Assembly (NCBI GenBank): GCA_019454225.1
Contig: CP075370.1
Location: 3,900,001-3,964,000 of the forward strand
From: Paracoccaceae bacterium
Lineage (GTDB): Bacteria > Pseudomonadota > Alphaproteobacteria > Rhodobacterales > Rhodobacteraceae
Length of the DNA stretch: 64,000 nucleotides
Reading direction: 5' to 3'
A program made the translations under genes and the position numbers. This document shows, in pieces, positions 16,009 through 24,920 of this stretch (within the stretch, counting starts at the first letter, position 1; each line of letters begins with the position of its first letter). The notes beneath the pieces were generated by a model. The model did no database searches. It was not told the origin of the DNA and saw only the letters and a list, made by a program, of their open reading frames with translations.

Positions 16009-16839
16009 ATGACGGCGCGCCGCAGCATCGAGGCCGCCGACCGGGTGCGGGCCGCCGGGCTGGTGCTGCCGCTTGCGGCCTGGACGGCGGCGTTCTTCCT
16101 GTTGCCGCTGGCGGTGATGGCACTGACCAGCCTGCGGCCGGGCGGGCTGGCCGCCTATGCCGCGATGTGGAACAGCCCCGAATATCTGGGCGCCTTCCTG
16201 AATTCGCTGGAGATCGCGGCGACGGTCACGCTGCTGTCGGTGGCGCTGGCCTATCCGCTGGCCTGGATCGTGGCCGAGATGGTGCCCGCGCGCTGGCAGC
16301 GGCTGGCGCTGGCACTGGCGGTGGTGCCGTTCTGGACGTCCTACGTCGTGCGATCCTACGCCTGGTCTCTGGTGCTGGCCCGGCAGGGGGTTCTGAACGG
16401 TTGGCTTGAGGGGCTGGGACTGCCCGCGCTGGCGCTGTCGAACTCGCGCGCGGCGGTGGTGATCGGCTTCACGCATTTCTTCACGATGCTGCTGGCACTG
16501 ACGATCTATGCAAGCCTGGTGCGCCTGCCGCCGAACCTGAAGCGGGCGGCCGCCGATCTGGGTGCCGGACCGGTCGCCACGTTCCGGCACGTGGTCTGGC
16601 CGCTGGCGCTGCCCGGAGTGGCGACCGGGGCCTTCCTGACCTTTGCGCTGTGCATCGGCGACTATGTGACGCCGCAGATCCTGGGCGGGGGGCGTGACCT
16701 GGCGCTGCCGCAGCTGATCATGCTGCAACTGGGGCGGCGGGGCGACATCGCAGCGGCCTCGGCGCTGTCGCTGGTGCTGATGGCGGCGGTGACGATCGCC
16801 TATCTGTGTTCGGCGCGTTTCATGCGGGGGCCACGATGA
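16009..16839 (+). CDS. Polyamine-type ABC transporter permease (PotB-like)
   Basis: 276-aa inner-membrane permease with six predicted helices, the first at residues about 14-38 (GLVLPLAAWTAAFFLLPLAVM). The segment TSYVVRSYAWSLVLARQGVLN is typical of PotB/PotH proteins. The EAA coupling loop is LKRAAADLGAGPVATFRHVVWPLALPG (read in parts, near 178-205). It overlaps the second permease by 4 bp (ATGA). It forms the pore with the PotC-like subunit. Confidence 0.9.
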   Translation: MTARRSIEAADRVRAAGLVLPLAAWTAAFFLLPLAVMALTSLRPGGLAAYAAMWNSPEYLGAFLNSLEIAATVTLLSVALAYPLAWIVAEMVPARWQRLALALAVVPFWTSYVVRSYAWSLVLARQGVLNGWLEGLGLPALALSNSRAAVVIGFTHFFTMLLALTIYASLVRLPPNLKRAAADLGAGPVATFRHVVWPLALPGVATGAFLTFALCIGDYVTPQILGGGRDLALPQLIMLQLGRRGDIAAASALSLVLMAAVTIAYLCSARFMRGPR

Positions 16840-17603
16840 CCCGCTATGCGCTGGCCGCCGGATACATGGCGCTGATCTATGGCTTCATCTTCCTTCCGGT
16901 CGCCGTGCTGGTGCTTTTTTCGTTCCAGGACGGTCGGTTGCCGGTGCCGCCGCTGCGCGGCGTGACGCTGCGCTGGCACGCTGCCGTGCTGGCGGATGGC
17001 CGGCTGATGGGCGCGCTGGCGCATTCGCTGGCAGTGGCGGTGCTGTCGTCGCTGGCCGCGCTGACGCTGGGGTTCCTGGCGGCGCGGGCCTTTGTCACGG
17101 CACGGCTGCCGGGGGCTGCGCTGATGCGCGGGGCGATGGTGGCGCCGCTGTCGGTCAGCTACCTGGTGATCGGGCTCGGGCTGCTGGCGAGCTTCAACCT
17201 GATGGGCACGGGCCTGTCGCTCTGGACCGTCGGCATCGGCCACACGGTGATCAATGCGCCGCTCTGCCTTGTGATCTGCGCCGCGGCGCTGGGGCCGGGC
17301 GAGGCGCAGGCGGAACGCGCGGCACGCGACCTGGGCGCCTCGGACCTGCGCATCATGTGGCTGGTGACGGCGCCGATGATCGCGCCCGCGCTGCTGGCGG
17401 CCTTCCTGCTGTCGGTCACGTTTTCCTGGGACGAGTTCATCATCGCCTTCCTGCTGTCACGGTTCGACACGACCCTTCCGGTCGAGATCTGGTCGCTGCT
17501 GCGGGGCGGCCTGAACCCGCGCACCAATGCGGTGGGAAGCCTGGTGTTCCTGGTCTCGGCGCTGGCGTTCCTGGCGGTCGAACTGGGGATGAGGCGGCGA
17601 TGA
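16836..17603 (+). CDS. Polyamine-type ABC transporter permease (PotC-like)
   Basis: 255-aa permease with opening MTRYALAAGYMALIYGFIF, the PotC/PotI signature. It also has FSFQDGRLPVPP in the first periplasmic loop. The coupling loop is AERAARDLGASDLRIMWLVTAPMI (read in parts, near 150-172), and VTFSWDEFIIAFLLS near 193 is highly typical of PotC. The start at 16836 is preferred to an in-frame upstream codon at 16806 because of the 4-bp overlap with the first permease. It also overlaps the ATPase gene by 4 bp. Confidence 0.91.
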   Translation: MTRYALAAGYMALIYGFIFLPVAVLVLFSFQDGRLPVPPLRGVTLRWHAAVLADGRLMGALAHSLAVAVLSSLAALTLGFLAARAFVTARLPGAALMRGAMVAPLSVSYLVIGLGLLASFNLMGTGLSLWTVGIGHTVINAPLCLVICAAALGPGEAQAERAARDLGASDLRIMWLVTAPMIAPALLAAFLLSVTFSWDEFIIAFLLSRFDTTLPVEIWSLLRGGLNPRTNAVGSLVFLVSALAFLAVELGMRRR

Positions 17604-18634
17604 CGGCGCGGATCGAGGCAACGGGTCTGACGCGCCGCTATGGCCAGGCAACGGCGCTTGCGGGTATCGACCTGACGGTCGAAGCGGGGGAATATGCGGT
17701 GCTGCTGGGCCCGTCCGGCTGCGGCAAGACCACGCTGCTGAACATCATCGGAGGCTTTGCCGACCCGTCGGACGGGGTGTTGACCATCGACGGGCGGGAC
17801 ATGCGCGGCGTGCCGGCAGCCCGGCGCCCGACCACGACGGTGTTTCAGGACTATGCGCTGTTCCCGCACATGACGGTGGCCGACAATGTGGCCTTCGGGC
17901 TGCGGATGCGGGGCTGGCCGCGCGCGCGCCGGGTGGCGCGGGGCGAGGAGATGCTGGCGCTTGTCGGCCTGTCGGGACAGGGGGGCAAGCGGCCGTCCGA
18001 CCTGTCGGGCGGGCAGAAGCAGCGGGTGGCGCTGGCGCGGGCGCTGGCGGTGGAGCCGGATGTCCTGCTGCTGGACGAGCCGCTTGGAGCGCTTGACCTG
18101 TCGCTGCGGCGGGCGATGCAGGCGGAACTCAAGACGATCCAGCGACGGGTCGGCGCGACCTTCGTGCATGTGACGCATGACCAGGAAGAGGCGATGGCGA
18201 TCGCCGACCGCATCGTGGTGATGAATGCCGGCCGGATCGAGGACGAGGGGCCGCCCGAGCGCGTATGGCGCGCGCCCCGCAGCCGCTTTGCCGCAACATT
18301 CCTGGGCGAGGCGAACCTGATCCCCGCGACGGTGGCGGGCGGCCGGTGGATCAGCGCGATCGGCGACCTGGGAGAGGCAGGGCGGCCCGACGCCAGCCGC
18401 GCCACCCTGATGCTGCGACCCGAACACCTGCACCCCGGCCGCGGTGTGCCGGGCCGCTGCCGGATCGCGGCGGCGGTGTTCCAGGGCGCGCATCGCAAGG
18501 TGACGGCATTGCCGATGGCCGCGCCCGACCTGGCACTGACGGCGCTGCTGCCGGTGGGGATGGACGCCGGGCCGGGCGATGTGATCGAGTTGGCGGCAGA
18601 CACCACCCATCTTCATCCGCTGGAGACGCCATGA
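17600..18634 (+). CDS. Polyamine-type ABC transporter ATPase (PotA-like)
   Basis: 344-aa ATPase. Walker A GPSGCGKTT lies at residues 37-45, Q-loop VFQDYALFPHMTVADNV near 87-103, signature LSGGQKQRVALARAL near 134, Walker B VLLLDEPLGALD, and H-loop VTHDQEEAMAIADR. The C-terminal TOBE-like domain (about 235-344) has LMLRPEHLHPG. The frame is open upstream to 17357, but the ATG at 17600 overlaps the permease stop and gives a standard N-terminus. It energises the importer encoded just upstream. It overlaps the MBL gene by 4 bp. Confidence 0.92.
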   Translation: MTARIEATGLTRRYGQATALAGIDLTVEAGEYAVLLGPSGCGKTTLLNIIGGFADPSDGVLTIDGRDMRGVPAARRPTTTVFQDYALFPHMTVADNVAFGLRMRGWPRARRVARGEEMLALVGLSGQGGKRPSDLSGGQKQRVALARALAVEPDVLLLDEPLGALDLSLRRAMQAELKTIQRRVGATFVHVTHDQEEAMAIADRIVVMNAGRIEDEGPPERVWRAPRSRFAATFLGEANLIPATVAGGRWISAIGDLGEAGRPDASRATLMLRPEHLHPGRGVPGRCRIAAAVFQGAHRKVTALPMAAPDLALTALLPVGMDAGPGDVIELAADTTHLHPLETP

Positions 18635-19374
18635 ACCGCATCGACCCGAAGGACTGGTGGCGCATGCGCCCGGGCAGCGACGGGCTGACCCTGATCGACG
18701 AACCGATGGTGCATGAATGGTACCGCTGCAACATCTGGCATGTGCGCGGGCGGGATCGCGACATGATGGTGGATTCGGGCATGGGGGTGGTCAGCCTGCG
18801 CGACTGGGTGCCGCTGGTGACCGAACGGCCGCTGGAGGCCGTGGCAAGCCACACGCATTTCGACCACATCGGATGCCACCACGAATTTCCCTGCCGGTCC
18901 TGCCACGCGGCCGAGGCGCATCTGCTGCGGGCGCCGACACGGCAGAACACCTGGGCCGACAAGTATGTGACCGACGCGATCTTCGAGACGCTGCCGCCCG
19001 AACCCTACCGCAGCGACACCTACACGATCGCCCCTGCCCCGGCGACGCGGCTGCTGTGGGACGGCGACGTGATCGACCTGGGCGACCGGCGGTTCGAGGT
19101 GATCCACACGCCCGGCCACTCTCCCGGCGGCATCGCGCTGTGGGAGGCGGCGACGGGCATCCTGATCACCGGCGACATCATCTATGACGGCGAACTGATC
19201 GAGGGCGAGAGCCCGCTGGAACAGGCGCAGTACCGCACGTCGCTGGAACGGCTCGCGCGGCTGCCGGTGCGTGTGGTGCATGGCGGGCATTTCGCCAGCT
19301 TCTCGGGCGAACGGCTGCGCGGGATGGTCGCGGACTGGCTGCGCGCCAAGGACGCTCAGGCCGGGCGGGGCTGA
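18631..19374 (+). CDS. Metallo-beta-lactamase-fold hydrolase
   Basis: 247-aa protein. The metal motif HTHFDHIG lies at residues 74-81, with a later HTPGHSPGGIALW, GDIIYDGE and a final HGGHFASF, giving the full zinc ligand set. It is the last gene of the guanidino-hydrolase/ABC operon and is translationally coupled to the ATPase. A cysteine group (C33, C82, C88, C91) near the active site is unusual. Its role may be to process the product of the hydrolase or an ester/lactone form of the substrate; the reaction is unknown. The 3' end overlaps the convergent opgH by 19 bp. Confidence 0.85.
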   Translation: MNRIDPKDWWRMRPGSDGLTLIDEPMVHEWYRCNIWHVRGRDRDMMVDSGMGVVSLRDWVPLVTERPLEAVASHTHFDHIGCHHEFPCRSCHAAEAHLLRAPTRQNTWADKYVTDAIFETLPPEPYRSDTYTIAPAPATRLLWDGDVIDLGDRRFEVIHTPGHSPGGIALWEAATGILITGDIIYDGELIEGESPLEQAQYRTSLERLARLPVRVVHGGHFASFSGERLRGMVADWLRAKDAQAGRG

Positions 19375-21179
19375 AGCTGCGGCGGGGCGCCGGCCAGCGC
19401 CACCGGGCCCGGCGGCCGTTCGGCATCGGCCGTGGGGCAGCGGAACAGCAGGCCGCGCCCGCTGCGCGACAGCGCCACCACCAGCCAGGGCGACACGACC
19501 ATCGGCAGGGCGATCGGCAGCAGCCAGGGGAACAGCGAGGGGACGGCAAGGCCCGCAGCCAGCGCCGAAAGTCCCGCCAGCACCGCCGGCTGCATCGCGC
19601 GCCAGGCATCGGACATTCCGACGGCCCCGGCCGACCGGCGCTGCGGCGGCCATCCGCCATCGCGGCCCCGCAGCACGGCCCAGACGGCGCGGGTCTGCAA
19701 CAGCATCATCACCGGCGCGATCAGCGCCGACATCAGGAGTTCGGTGACGGCCGAGCGCGCAAAGGCCCTGCGGCCGCCCCAGGCGCGACAGTCGCCGCGC
19801 CAGAGCTCGCGCCCCGCGATCAGCAGGCGCGGCGCCAGCAGCAGCAGCGCGGACAGCAGCGTCAGCCCCCATGGCGCGCCAGCCCCCACGCCGTCGGCGG
19901 CGGCGACCACCAGCAGCGCCAGCCAGAGCGGAGACGCCAGATAGGCCATGATGCCCTGCACGATCTGCAGCCTGCTCCAGAAAGGCAGGCCGGCCGCGCG
20001 CACAAGGCCCAGGTGCTGCAGGTTTCCCTGCGCCCAGCGGCGGTCGCGGCGGGCGTGGTCGATGATCGTCTCGGGCGTTTCCTCCCACGAGCCGCCGAGA
20101 TCGGGGTCGAACCGCACCCGCCAGCCTGCCCGGGCCAGAAAGGCTGCCTCGATCGTGTCATGCGACAGGATGGACCCGCCAAGCGGCGCCCGGCCGGGCA
20201 GATCGGGCAAGCCGCAGGCGGCGGCGAAGGCGCGGGTGCGGAAGATCGCGTTATGGCCCCAGAACGGACCCGTGTTGCCCTGCAGGCGGGCCAGCCCCCG
20301 CGCATGCACCGGACCATAGAGCGAGGCGGCAAATGCCTGGGCGCGGGCAAAGAGCGTCTGCGCGCCGGTGATGCGGGGCAGGGTCTGCAGCAGGCCAAGG
20401 CCCGGATCGCCCTCGATCCGGCGCAGCATCTCGACAAGGGTGTCGCCCGCCATCAGGCTGTCGGCGTCGAGCACCACGACGAAATCCCACGCCGCGCCGG
20501 AGCGCCGCAGGAATTCCGCCATGTTGCCCGCCTTGCGACCGTGGTTGTCGCCGCGCAGGCGGTAGAAGATGCGTCCCTCGCCCGGGGCGAGAACCTCGGA
20601 CCGAAGGCGCCAGACGGCATCGCGTTCGGCCAACGCCATCGCCGGATCGCGGGTGTCGGACAGGATCGCCAGATCGAAGCGGTGCGACTGGCCGGTGGCG
20701 CGCAGGGAACTGCGCATGGAGCGGATGCGGCGGACCAGGGCCTCGGGGTCTTCCTGATGCACGGGGATGGCGATGACGGCGCGCGCGCGACCATCGCTGC
20801 GGGACGCCGCCGGGACCGGGGCGGCGCCGGCCATCACGCCGAAAAGCGCGCCCATCGCGCCCCAGGCGACCCAGCCGATGCACAGGAAGATCAAGAGGCC
20901 GAGCATCGCCGACAGCATGATCATCCAGGGACCGCCGCCGATCCCGGGCGCGATTGCCAGCACCGCCGCAGCAACCGCGATGGCCAGCGAGGCCGCGGCG
21001 GCCGCGATCCGCAACCGGAGCGTCCGCGACGGCAGCGCGGGAAGCGGGACCGGCGACGAGGGTACCGGCGGCGCGGCCACCGACTGCACCGGCATGTCAA
21101 GCGGGGCATCGGGCAGCGCAAGCGGATCGACCGGCGTGGGGGCCAGCGCGAAGCCTTGCGGATCGGGCCTGTCCATCAT
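19356..21179 (-). CDS. opgH: Periplasmic glucan glucosyltransferase OpgH
   Basis: Inner-membrane glycosyltransferase family 2 enzyme, 607 aa. It builds the beta-1,2 glucan backbone from UDP-glucose and exports it. The N-terminus is proline-rich (residues 1-50), and two helices follow. The catalytic domain has IPVHQEDPEALVRRI, then VVLDADSLMAG (D,D), and later the QGNLQH segment (near RRWAQGNLQHLG) that corresponds to the processive QxxRW-type acceptor motif. Several C-terminal helices end the protein. It is shorter than the E. coli protein (about 850 aa), lacking part of the N-terminal cytoplasmic region. It overlaps opgG by 4 bp. Confidence 0.92.
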   Translation of the reverse strand: MMDRPDPQGFALAPTPVDPLALPDAPLDMPVQSVAAPPVPSSPVPLPALPSRTLRLRIAAAAASLAIAVAAAVLAIAPGIGGGPWMIMLSAMLGLLIFLCIGWVAWGAMGALFGVMAGAAPVPAASRSDGRARAVIAIPVHQEDPEALVRRIRSMRSSLRATGQSHRFDLAILSDTRDPAMALAERDAVWRLRSEVLAPGEGRIFYRLRGDNHGRKAGNMAEFLRRSGAAWDFVVVLDADSLMAGDTLVEMLRRIEGDPGLGLLQTLPRITGAQTLFARAQAFAASLYGPVHARGLARLQGNTGPFWGHNAIFRTRAFAAACGLPDLPGRAPLGGSILSHDTIEAAFLARAGWRVRFDPDLGGSWEETPETIIDHARRDRRWAQGNLQHLGLVRAAGLPFWSRLQIVQGIMAYLASPLWLALLVVAAADGVGAGAPWGLTLLSALLLLAPRLLIAGRELWRGDCRAWGGRRAFARSAVTELLMSALIAPVMMLLQTRAVWAVLRGRDGGWPPQRRSAGAVGMSDAWRAMQPAVLAGLSALAAGLAVPSLFPWLLPIALPMVVSPWLVVALSRSGRGLLFRCPTADAERPPGPVALAGAPPQLQPRPA

Positions 21180-22774
21180 GCTGCGCTTACCCACTGATAG
21201 GCCCAGGTCTCGCTGACCGGTGTTCCGTCGGATATAAGGCGGGCAGACATTTCGACGACCGTTCCCGGCGTCGCGCGCAGGTCGATCGTCAGGCGCCAGC
21301 CGGCACCGGCCGACAGCGGTTCCAGCACCTGGGTGACAATCTCGGCATCGGCCACACGCAGGTCGGCCGAAAGCACCGGCGGCGCCTGCGGATCGGCGGG
21401 CGGCGGCGGCAGGCCGGGCCCCGCGAAATCGACCACGAACTTGCGCTTGCCGAGGGGCGAGGCGACGCCCGAGACCCCGCCCGCGCCCGACCGCATCACC
21501 ACTGCACGGGCAAGGCGGCCCTCCGGCGGCAGATCGCCCCAGCGAAGGCGCCATGAATAGCTGCGCGCCTCGCCCGCGCCGACGCGCCCGTCACCCGGCA
21601 CGAAGGCGGCGACGATGTTGTCCTCGGTTTCGTTGGGGGCGGGAATCTCGACCAGCCGCACCATGCCATCGCCCCAGTCGGACAGCGGCGTGACCTCGAC
21701 AGAGGGGCGGCGGTGATAGAGCGCTTCCAGATCGCGGAAGGAGGCAAGGTCACGGTCGCGCTGATACAGGCCGAAGGACCGTGGGGTGCCCGCAAACAGC
21801 GACTGGGACAGCCGGACGGGATTGTTCAGCGGGCGCCAGATCTCCTCGCCGTGCCCGGTCACGATGGCCAGCCCCTCGCTGTCATGGACGCGGGGTCGGT
21901 GATCATCGAAGGCGGCGCGGTTCTTGCCGTCGAACAGGTGCATCGAAGTCAGGCAGCCAATGCCCAGCATCTCGACCGCGCCACGGAAATAGAGGCGCGC
22001 GGTGACGTCGACCTCGGTCGCCGGGCCGGGGCTGACGGCAAAGCGGAACGCCCCGGCCACGCGCGGCGATTCAAGGCTGGCATGGAACACCACCTGCCGC
22101 GCGCCGGGGGCCGGGCGTTCCAGATAGAAGGCGGTGAAACGCGGAAATTCCTCGGGCGATCCGGTCGCGGTGTCGAGCGCCAGCCCGCGCGCGCTGATCC
22201 CGTAAGCGCTGCCCTGGCCGAGCGCGCGGAAATAGCTTGCCCCCAGGAAGGCCACCAGTTCGTCCTGCCGGTCGGCCGCGTTCAGCGGATAGAGCAGGCG
22301 GAAACCGGCGACGCCGGGCAGCGCCCGGCCATCGGCGGCCAGCGGACCCGCGTCATCCTCGAAATCCGCCGCCGTCATGGTCAGGGGGCGGACCGTGCCG
22401 TCCGTGACGTCGAACAGCGCCACGGGTTCGCGATAGAGCCAGCCCGGCGCGAACGCCTGCAGCCCGAAGCCGCCGGCCCCTGCACCCTCCCACCAGCGGG
22501 TCTGCGAGCGCCGCCAGCGGATGCGCCGCCAGGCGTCATAGGTGGCGGCCAGCCCGTCGGCGGCGACAAGCACCGGGGGAACATGCGGGCGCTGCGCCGC
22601 CGCCCGCATCATCGCGCTGAGCGCGTCGAAATCGAAGGCCGCGCCCTCGGGCAGGACGGGTTCCGCCAGCGCGGGCCGTGCGAGGGACGGGGCAAAAAGC
22701 AGGCTGGCCGCGCCAGCAAGAAGTGTGCGACGACGTAGGTTCACTTGGGTGTCCGGATGTGGCGAGGCGGTCAT
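21176..22774 (-). CDS. opgG: Periplasmic glucan biosynthesis protein OpgG/OpgD
   Basis: 532-aa periplasmic protein needed for osmoregulated periplasmic glucan formation. The Tat signal has NLRRRTLLAGAASLLFAPSLA, with the arginines at residues 13-15. The mature protein includes FDFDALSAMMRAAAQ, RFTAFYLERPAPG, SMHLFDGKNRAAFDDHRPRVHDSEGL (in parts) and NNPVRLSQSLF, all standard OpgG landmarks. A Tat signal is more like E. coli OpgD than OpgG. It is the first gene of the pair, divergent from an EEP-family gene. Length fits the family. Confidence 0.92.
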   Translation of the reverse strand: MTASPHPDTQVNLRRRTLLAGAASLLFAPSLARPALAEPVLPEGAAFDFDALSAMMRAAAQRPHVPPVLVAADGLAATYDAWRRIRWRRSQTRWWEGAGAGGFGLQAFAPGWLYREPVALFDVTDGTVRPLTMTAADFEDDAGPLAADGRALPGVAGFRLLYPLNAADRQDELVAFLGASYFRALGQGSAYGISARGLALDTATGSPEEFPRFTAFYLERPAPGARQVVFHASLESPRVAGAFRFAVSPGPATEVDVTARLYFRGAVEMLGIGCLTSMHLFDGKNRAAFDDHRPRVHDSEGLAIVTGHGEEIWRPLNNPVRLSQSLFAGTPRSFGLYQRDRDLASFRDLEALYHRRPSVEVTPLSDWGDGMVRLVEIPAPNETEDNIVAAFVPGDGRVGAGEARSYSWRLRWGDLPPEGRLARAVVMRSGAGGVSGVASPLGKRKFVVDFAGPGLPPPPADPQAPPVLSADLRVADAEIVTQVLEPLSAGAGWRLTIDLRATPGTVVEMSARLISDGTPVSETWAYQWVSAA

Positions 22775-22983
22775 GGCAGGCTATGTCAGAGTCTTCGGCA
22801 TGCGACGGACCCTCCCCTGACCGAAGCATGCTGCGGCGCGGAATGTGGCCGGAACGCGCCGGGATTCAAGGGCAAAGGACGCATGATCGCCAAAGCTTGC
22901 GGGAACTTGCCGAGTCGTGCGGAAACACCGGGCACCGACCCTGTGGGACGGCGGCGCAGGCGTTCGGCACCGGGCGGACGCAG

Positions 22984-23721
22984 ATGACGCTGCGCCTGTC
23001 GGTCCTGTCCTGGAACATCCATCGCACGCGCGGCCGTGACGGGCGTGCCGACCCCGCGCGCATCCTGTCGATGATGGAGACGCGGCCCGGATTGCAGGCC
23101 GCCGACATCCTGACCCTGCAGGAGGCGGATCAGGACTGCCGTCCGCACCGCGCCCTGCTGGAGGCGGCTGACCTGGAGCGTGCGACCGGCCTGCGCCACG
23201 CCCATGCCGGGCCGACGCTGCGGTGGGGCGGGCACAGCCTGGGTTTCCTGGGGGTGGTCGTGCTGTTGCGCCCCGGACTGGAGGTCCGGCGGGCCGAACT
23301 GATCGACCTGCCCGGACATTGCCACCGGGGCGCGGTGGTGATCGTGGCCGAGGGAGGCGGCCGCATGTTCCGGCTGATCGCCACGCATCTGTCGCTGTCG
23401 CAGGTGCTGCGGATCGCGCAGATGCGCATCATCGGGCAGTACATGGCGCGGCAACCCATGATGCCCACGATACTTGCGGGGGACCTGAACGAGTGGCGGC
23501 CCTGGGGCGGACTGGCGCTGTCGCGGGCGGTGACGGGGCGTCGGTGGCAGGGCCCGCGTGCCGCGACCTTTCCGGCGGCACGCCCCCTGCTGACGCTGGA
23601 TCGCGTGGCCGGATGCGACGGCGCGCGGGTTCTGGCGGTGCGCGCGGTGACCGACCCCGGCATCAGCCTTGCATCCGATCACCTGCCCCTGCGCGCGGAT
23701 GTGTCGATCGGTGACGGATAG
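22984..23721 (+). CDS. Endonuclease/exonuclease/phosphatase-family protein
   Basis: 245-aa EEP-fold hydrolase. The fold motifs are SWNIHRTRGRDGR at 9-21, ILTLQEAD (catalytic Glu) near 42-49, ATHLSLS near 137, the metal site AGDLNEW near 166-172, and ASDHLPLRADV (final Asp-His) at the end. Proteins like this cleave phosphodiesters in lipids, DNA or nucleotides. There is no signal peptide from this start. Divergent placement from opgGH suggests a link to membrane phospholipid turnover (glycerophosphate donors for glucans), which is speculative. The frame is open further upstream with no better start. Confidence 0.82.
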   Translation: MTLRLSVLSWNIHRTRGRDGRADPARILSMMETRPGLQAADILTLQEADQDCRPHRALLEAADLERATGLRHAHAGPTLRWGGHSLGFLGVVVLLRPGLEVRRAELIDLPGHCHRGAVVIVAEGGGRMFRLIATHLSLSQVLRIAQMRIIGQYMARQPMMPTILAGDLNEWRPWGGLALSRAVTGRRWQGPRAATFPAARPLLTLDRVAGCDGARVLAVRAVTDPGISLASDHLPLRADVSIGDG

Positions 23722-23726
23722 CCGGC

Positions 23727-23744
23727 CCCCGGGCACGGCCGGGG
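23727..23744. terminator. Small hairpin between convergent genes
   Basis: CCCCGG (23727-23732) and CCGGGG (23739-23744) form a 6-bp stem with a 6-base loop in the 23-bp gap between the EEP stop and the thiolase stop. It is a weak bidirectional terminator candidate and lacks a T-tract. Confidence 0.35.
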
Positions 23745-24920
23745 TCAGACCCGCTCCAGCGCGAGCGCGATACCCTGCCCGCCGCCGATGCACATCGTCA
23801 CGATGGCGCGGCGCCCGTCCGTGCGCTCCAGTTCGGCCATCGCCTTGACCACCAGGATCGCGCCCGTGGCGCCGACCGGGTGGCCCAGCGCGATGGCGCC
23901 GCCGTTCGGGTTCACCCGCGCGGGGTCGAGGCCCAGGGCGCGCGTGACGGCGATCGCCTGCGCGGCGAAGGCTTCGTTCGATTCGACCACGTCGAAATCG
24001 CTGGCCTCACGCCCGATTCGGGCCAGCAGGCTGCGGACGGCGGGAACCGGGCCGATGCCCATGACCCGGGGAGCGACCCCGGCGACGGCATAGCCCAGGA
24101 TGCGGGCGCGGGGCGTCAGCCCGGCGGCGGCGGCGGCATCCTCGCGGGCCAGCACCAGAGCGGCCGCACCATCGTTGATGCCGCTGGCATTGCCCGCAGT
24201 CACGCTGCCGTCCTTGCGGAACACCGGGCGCAGGCCCGCCAGCGCCTCGGCACTGGTGGCCTTGGGGTGTTCGTCGGTGTCAAAGACCACGGTGCCCTTG
24301 CGCCCGGCCACCTCGACCGGGGCGATCTGGTCGCGGAACCGGCCCTCCGCGATCGCGCGGGCCGCGCGCGCCTGGCTTTCCAGTGCGAAGGCGTCCTGGT
24401 CGGCCCGGGTGATGCCATGCTCATCCGCCACGTTCTCGGCCGTGACGCCCATGTGGCCGGTGCCGAACGGGCAGGTCAGCGCCCCGGTCATCATGTCGAC
24501 CGCCCTGGTGTCCCCCATCTTCTGGCCGAAGCGTGCGGCGGACAGGGCATAGGGCGAACGGCTCATGCTTTCGGCGCCGCCCGCGATGGCGAAATCGGCG
24601 TCCCCCAGCATCAGCGCCTGCGCCGCCGAAACCACGGCCTGCGCGCCCGATCCGCAGAGGCGATTGACATTCATCGCCGGTGTCGACTCCGGCACCCCTG
24701 CCTGCATCGCGGCGACACGCGACAGATACATGTCACGCGGTTCGGTGTTGATGACGTGGCCCATGACGACCTGCCCGATCCGGGCGGGATCGACCCCGGC
24801 GCGCGCCAGTGCGGCCTTCATCGCGATGGTTGCCGTGTCGATGGGTGCCAGGGCGGCCAGCGCGCCGCCGAATCCGCCGATGGCGGTGCGTGCGCCGGAG
24901 AGAACAACGATGCCGGTCAT
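23745..24920 (-). CDS. Acetyl-CoA C-acyltransferase (beta-ketothiolase, BktB-like)
   Basis: 391-aa thiolase. The acylated cysteine is in NVNRLCGSGAQAV near residue 88. NEAFAAQA and NPNGGAIALGHPVGATGA give the catalytic His, and TMCIGGGQGIA gives the second Cys. MGHVINTEPRDMYLSRVAAM closely resembles BktB-type ketothiolases rather than PhaA or PcaF. It could condense or cleave acetoacetyl-CoA and longer 3-ketoacyl-CoA. It overlaps maleylacetoacetate isomerase by 4 bp, so it may handle acetoacetyl-CoA made from acetoacetate released by aromatic catabolism. Confidence 0.9.
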   Translation of the reverse strand: MTGIVVLSGARTAIGGFGGALAALAPIDTATIAMKAALARAGVDPARIGQVVMGHVINTEPRDMYLSRVAAMQAGVPESTPAMNVNRLCGSGAQAVVSAAQALMLGDADFAIAGGAESMSRSPYALSAARFGQKMGDTRAVDMMTGALTCPFGTGHMGVTAENVADEHGITRADQDAFALESQARAARAIAEGRFRDQIAPVEVAGRKGTVVFDTDEHPKATSAEALAGLRPVFRKDGSVTAGNASGINDGAAALVLAREDAAAAAGLTPRARILGYAVAGVAPRVMGIGPVPAVRSLLARIGREASDFDVVESNEAFAAQAIAVTRALGLDPARVNPNGGAIALGHPVGATGAILVVKAMAELERTDGRRAIVTMCIGGGQGIALALERV

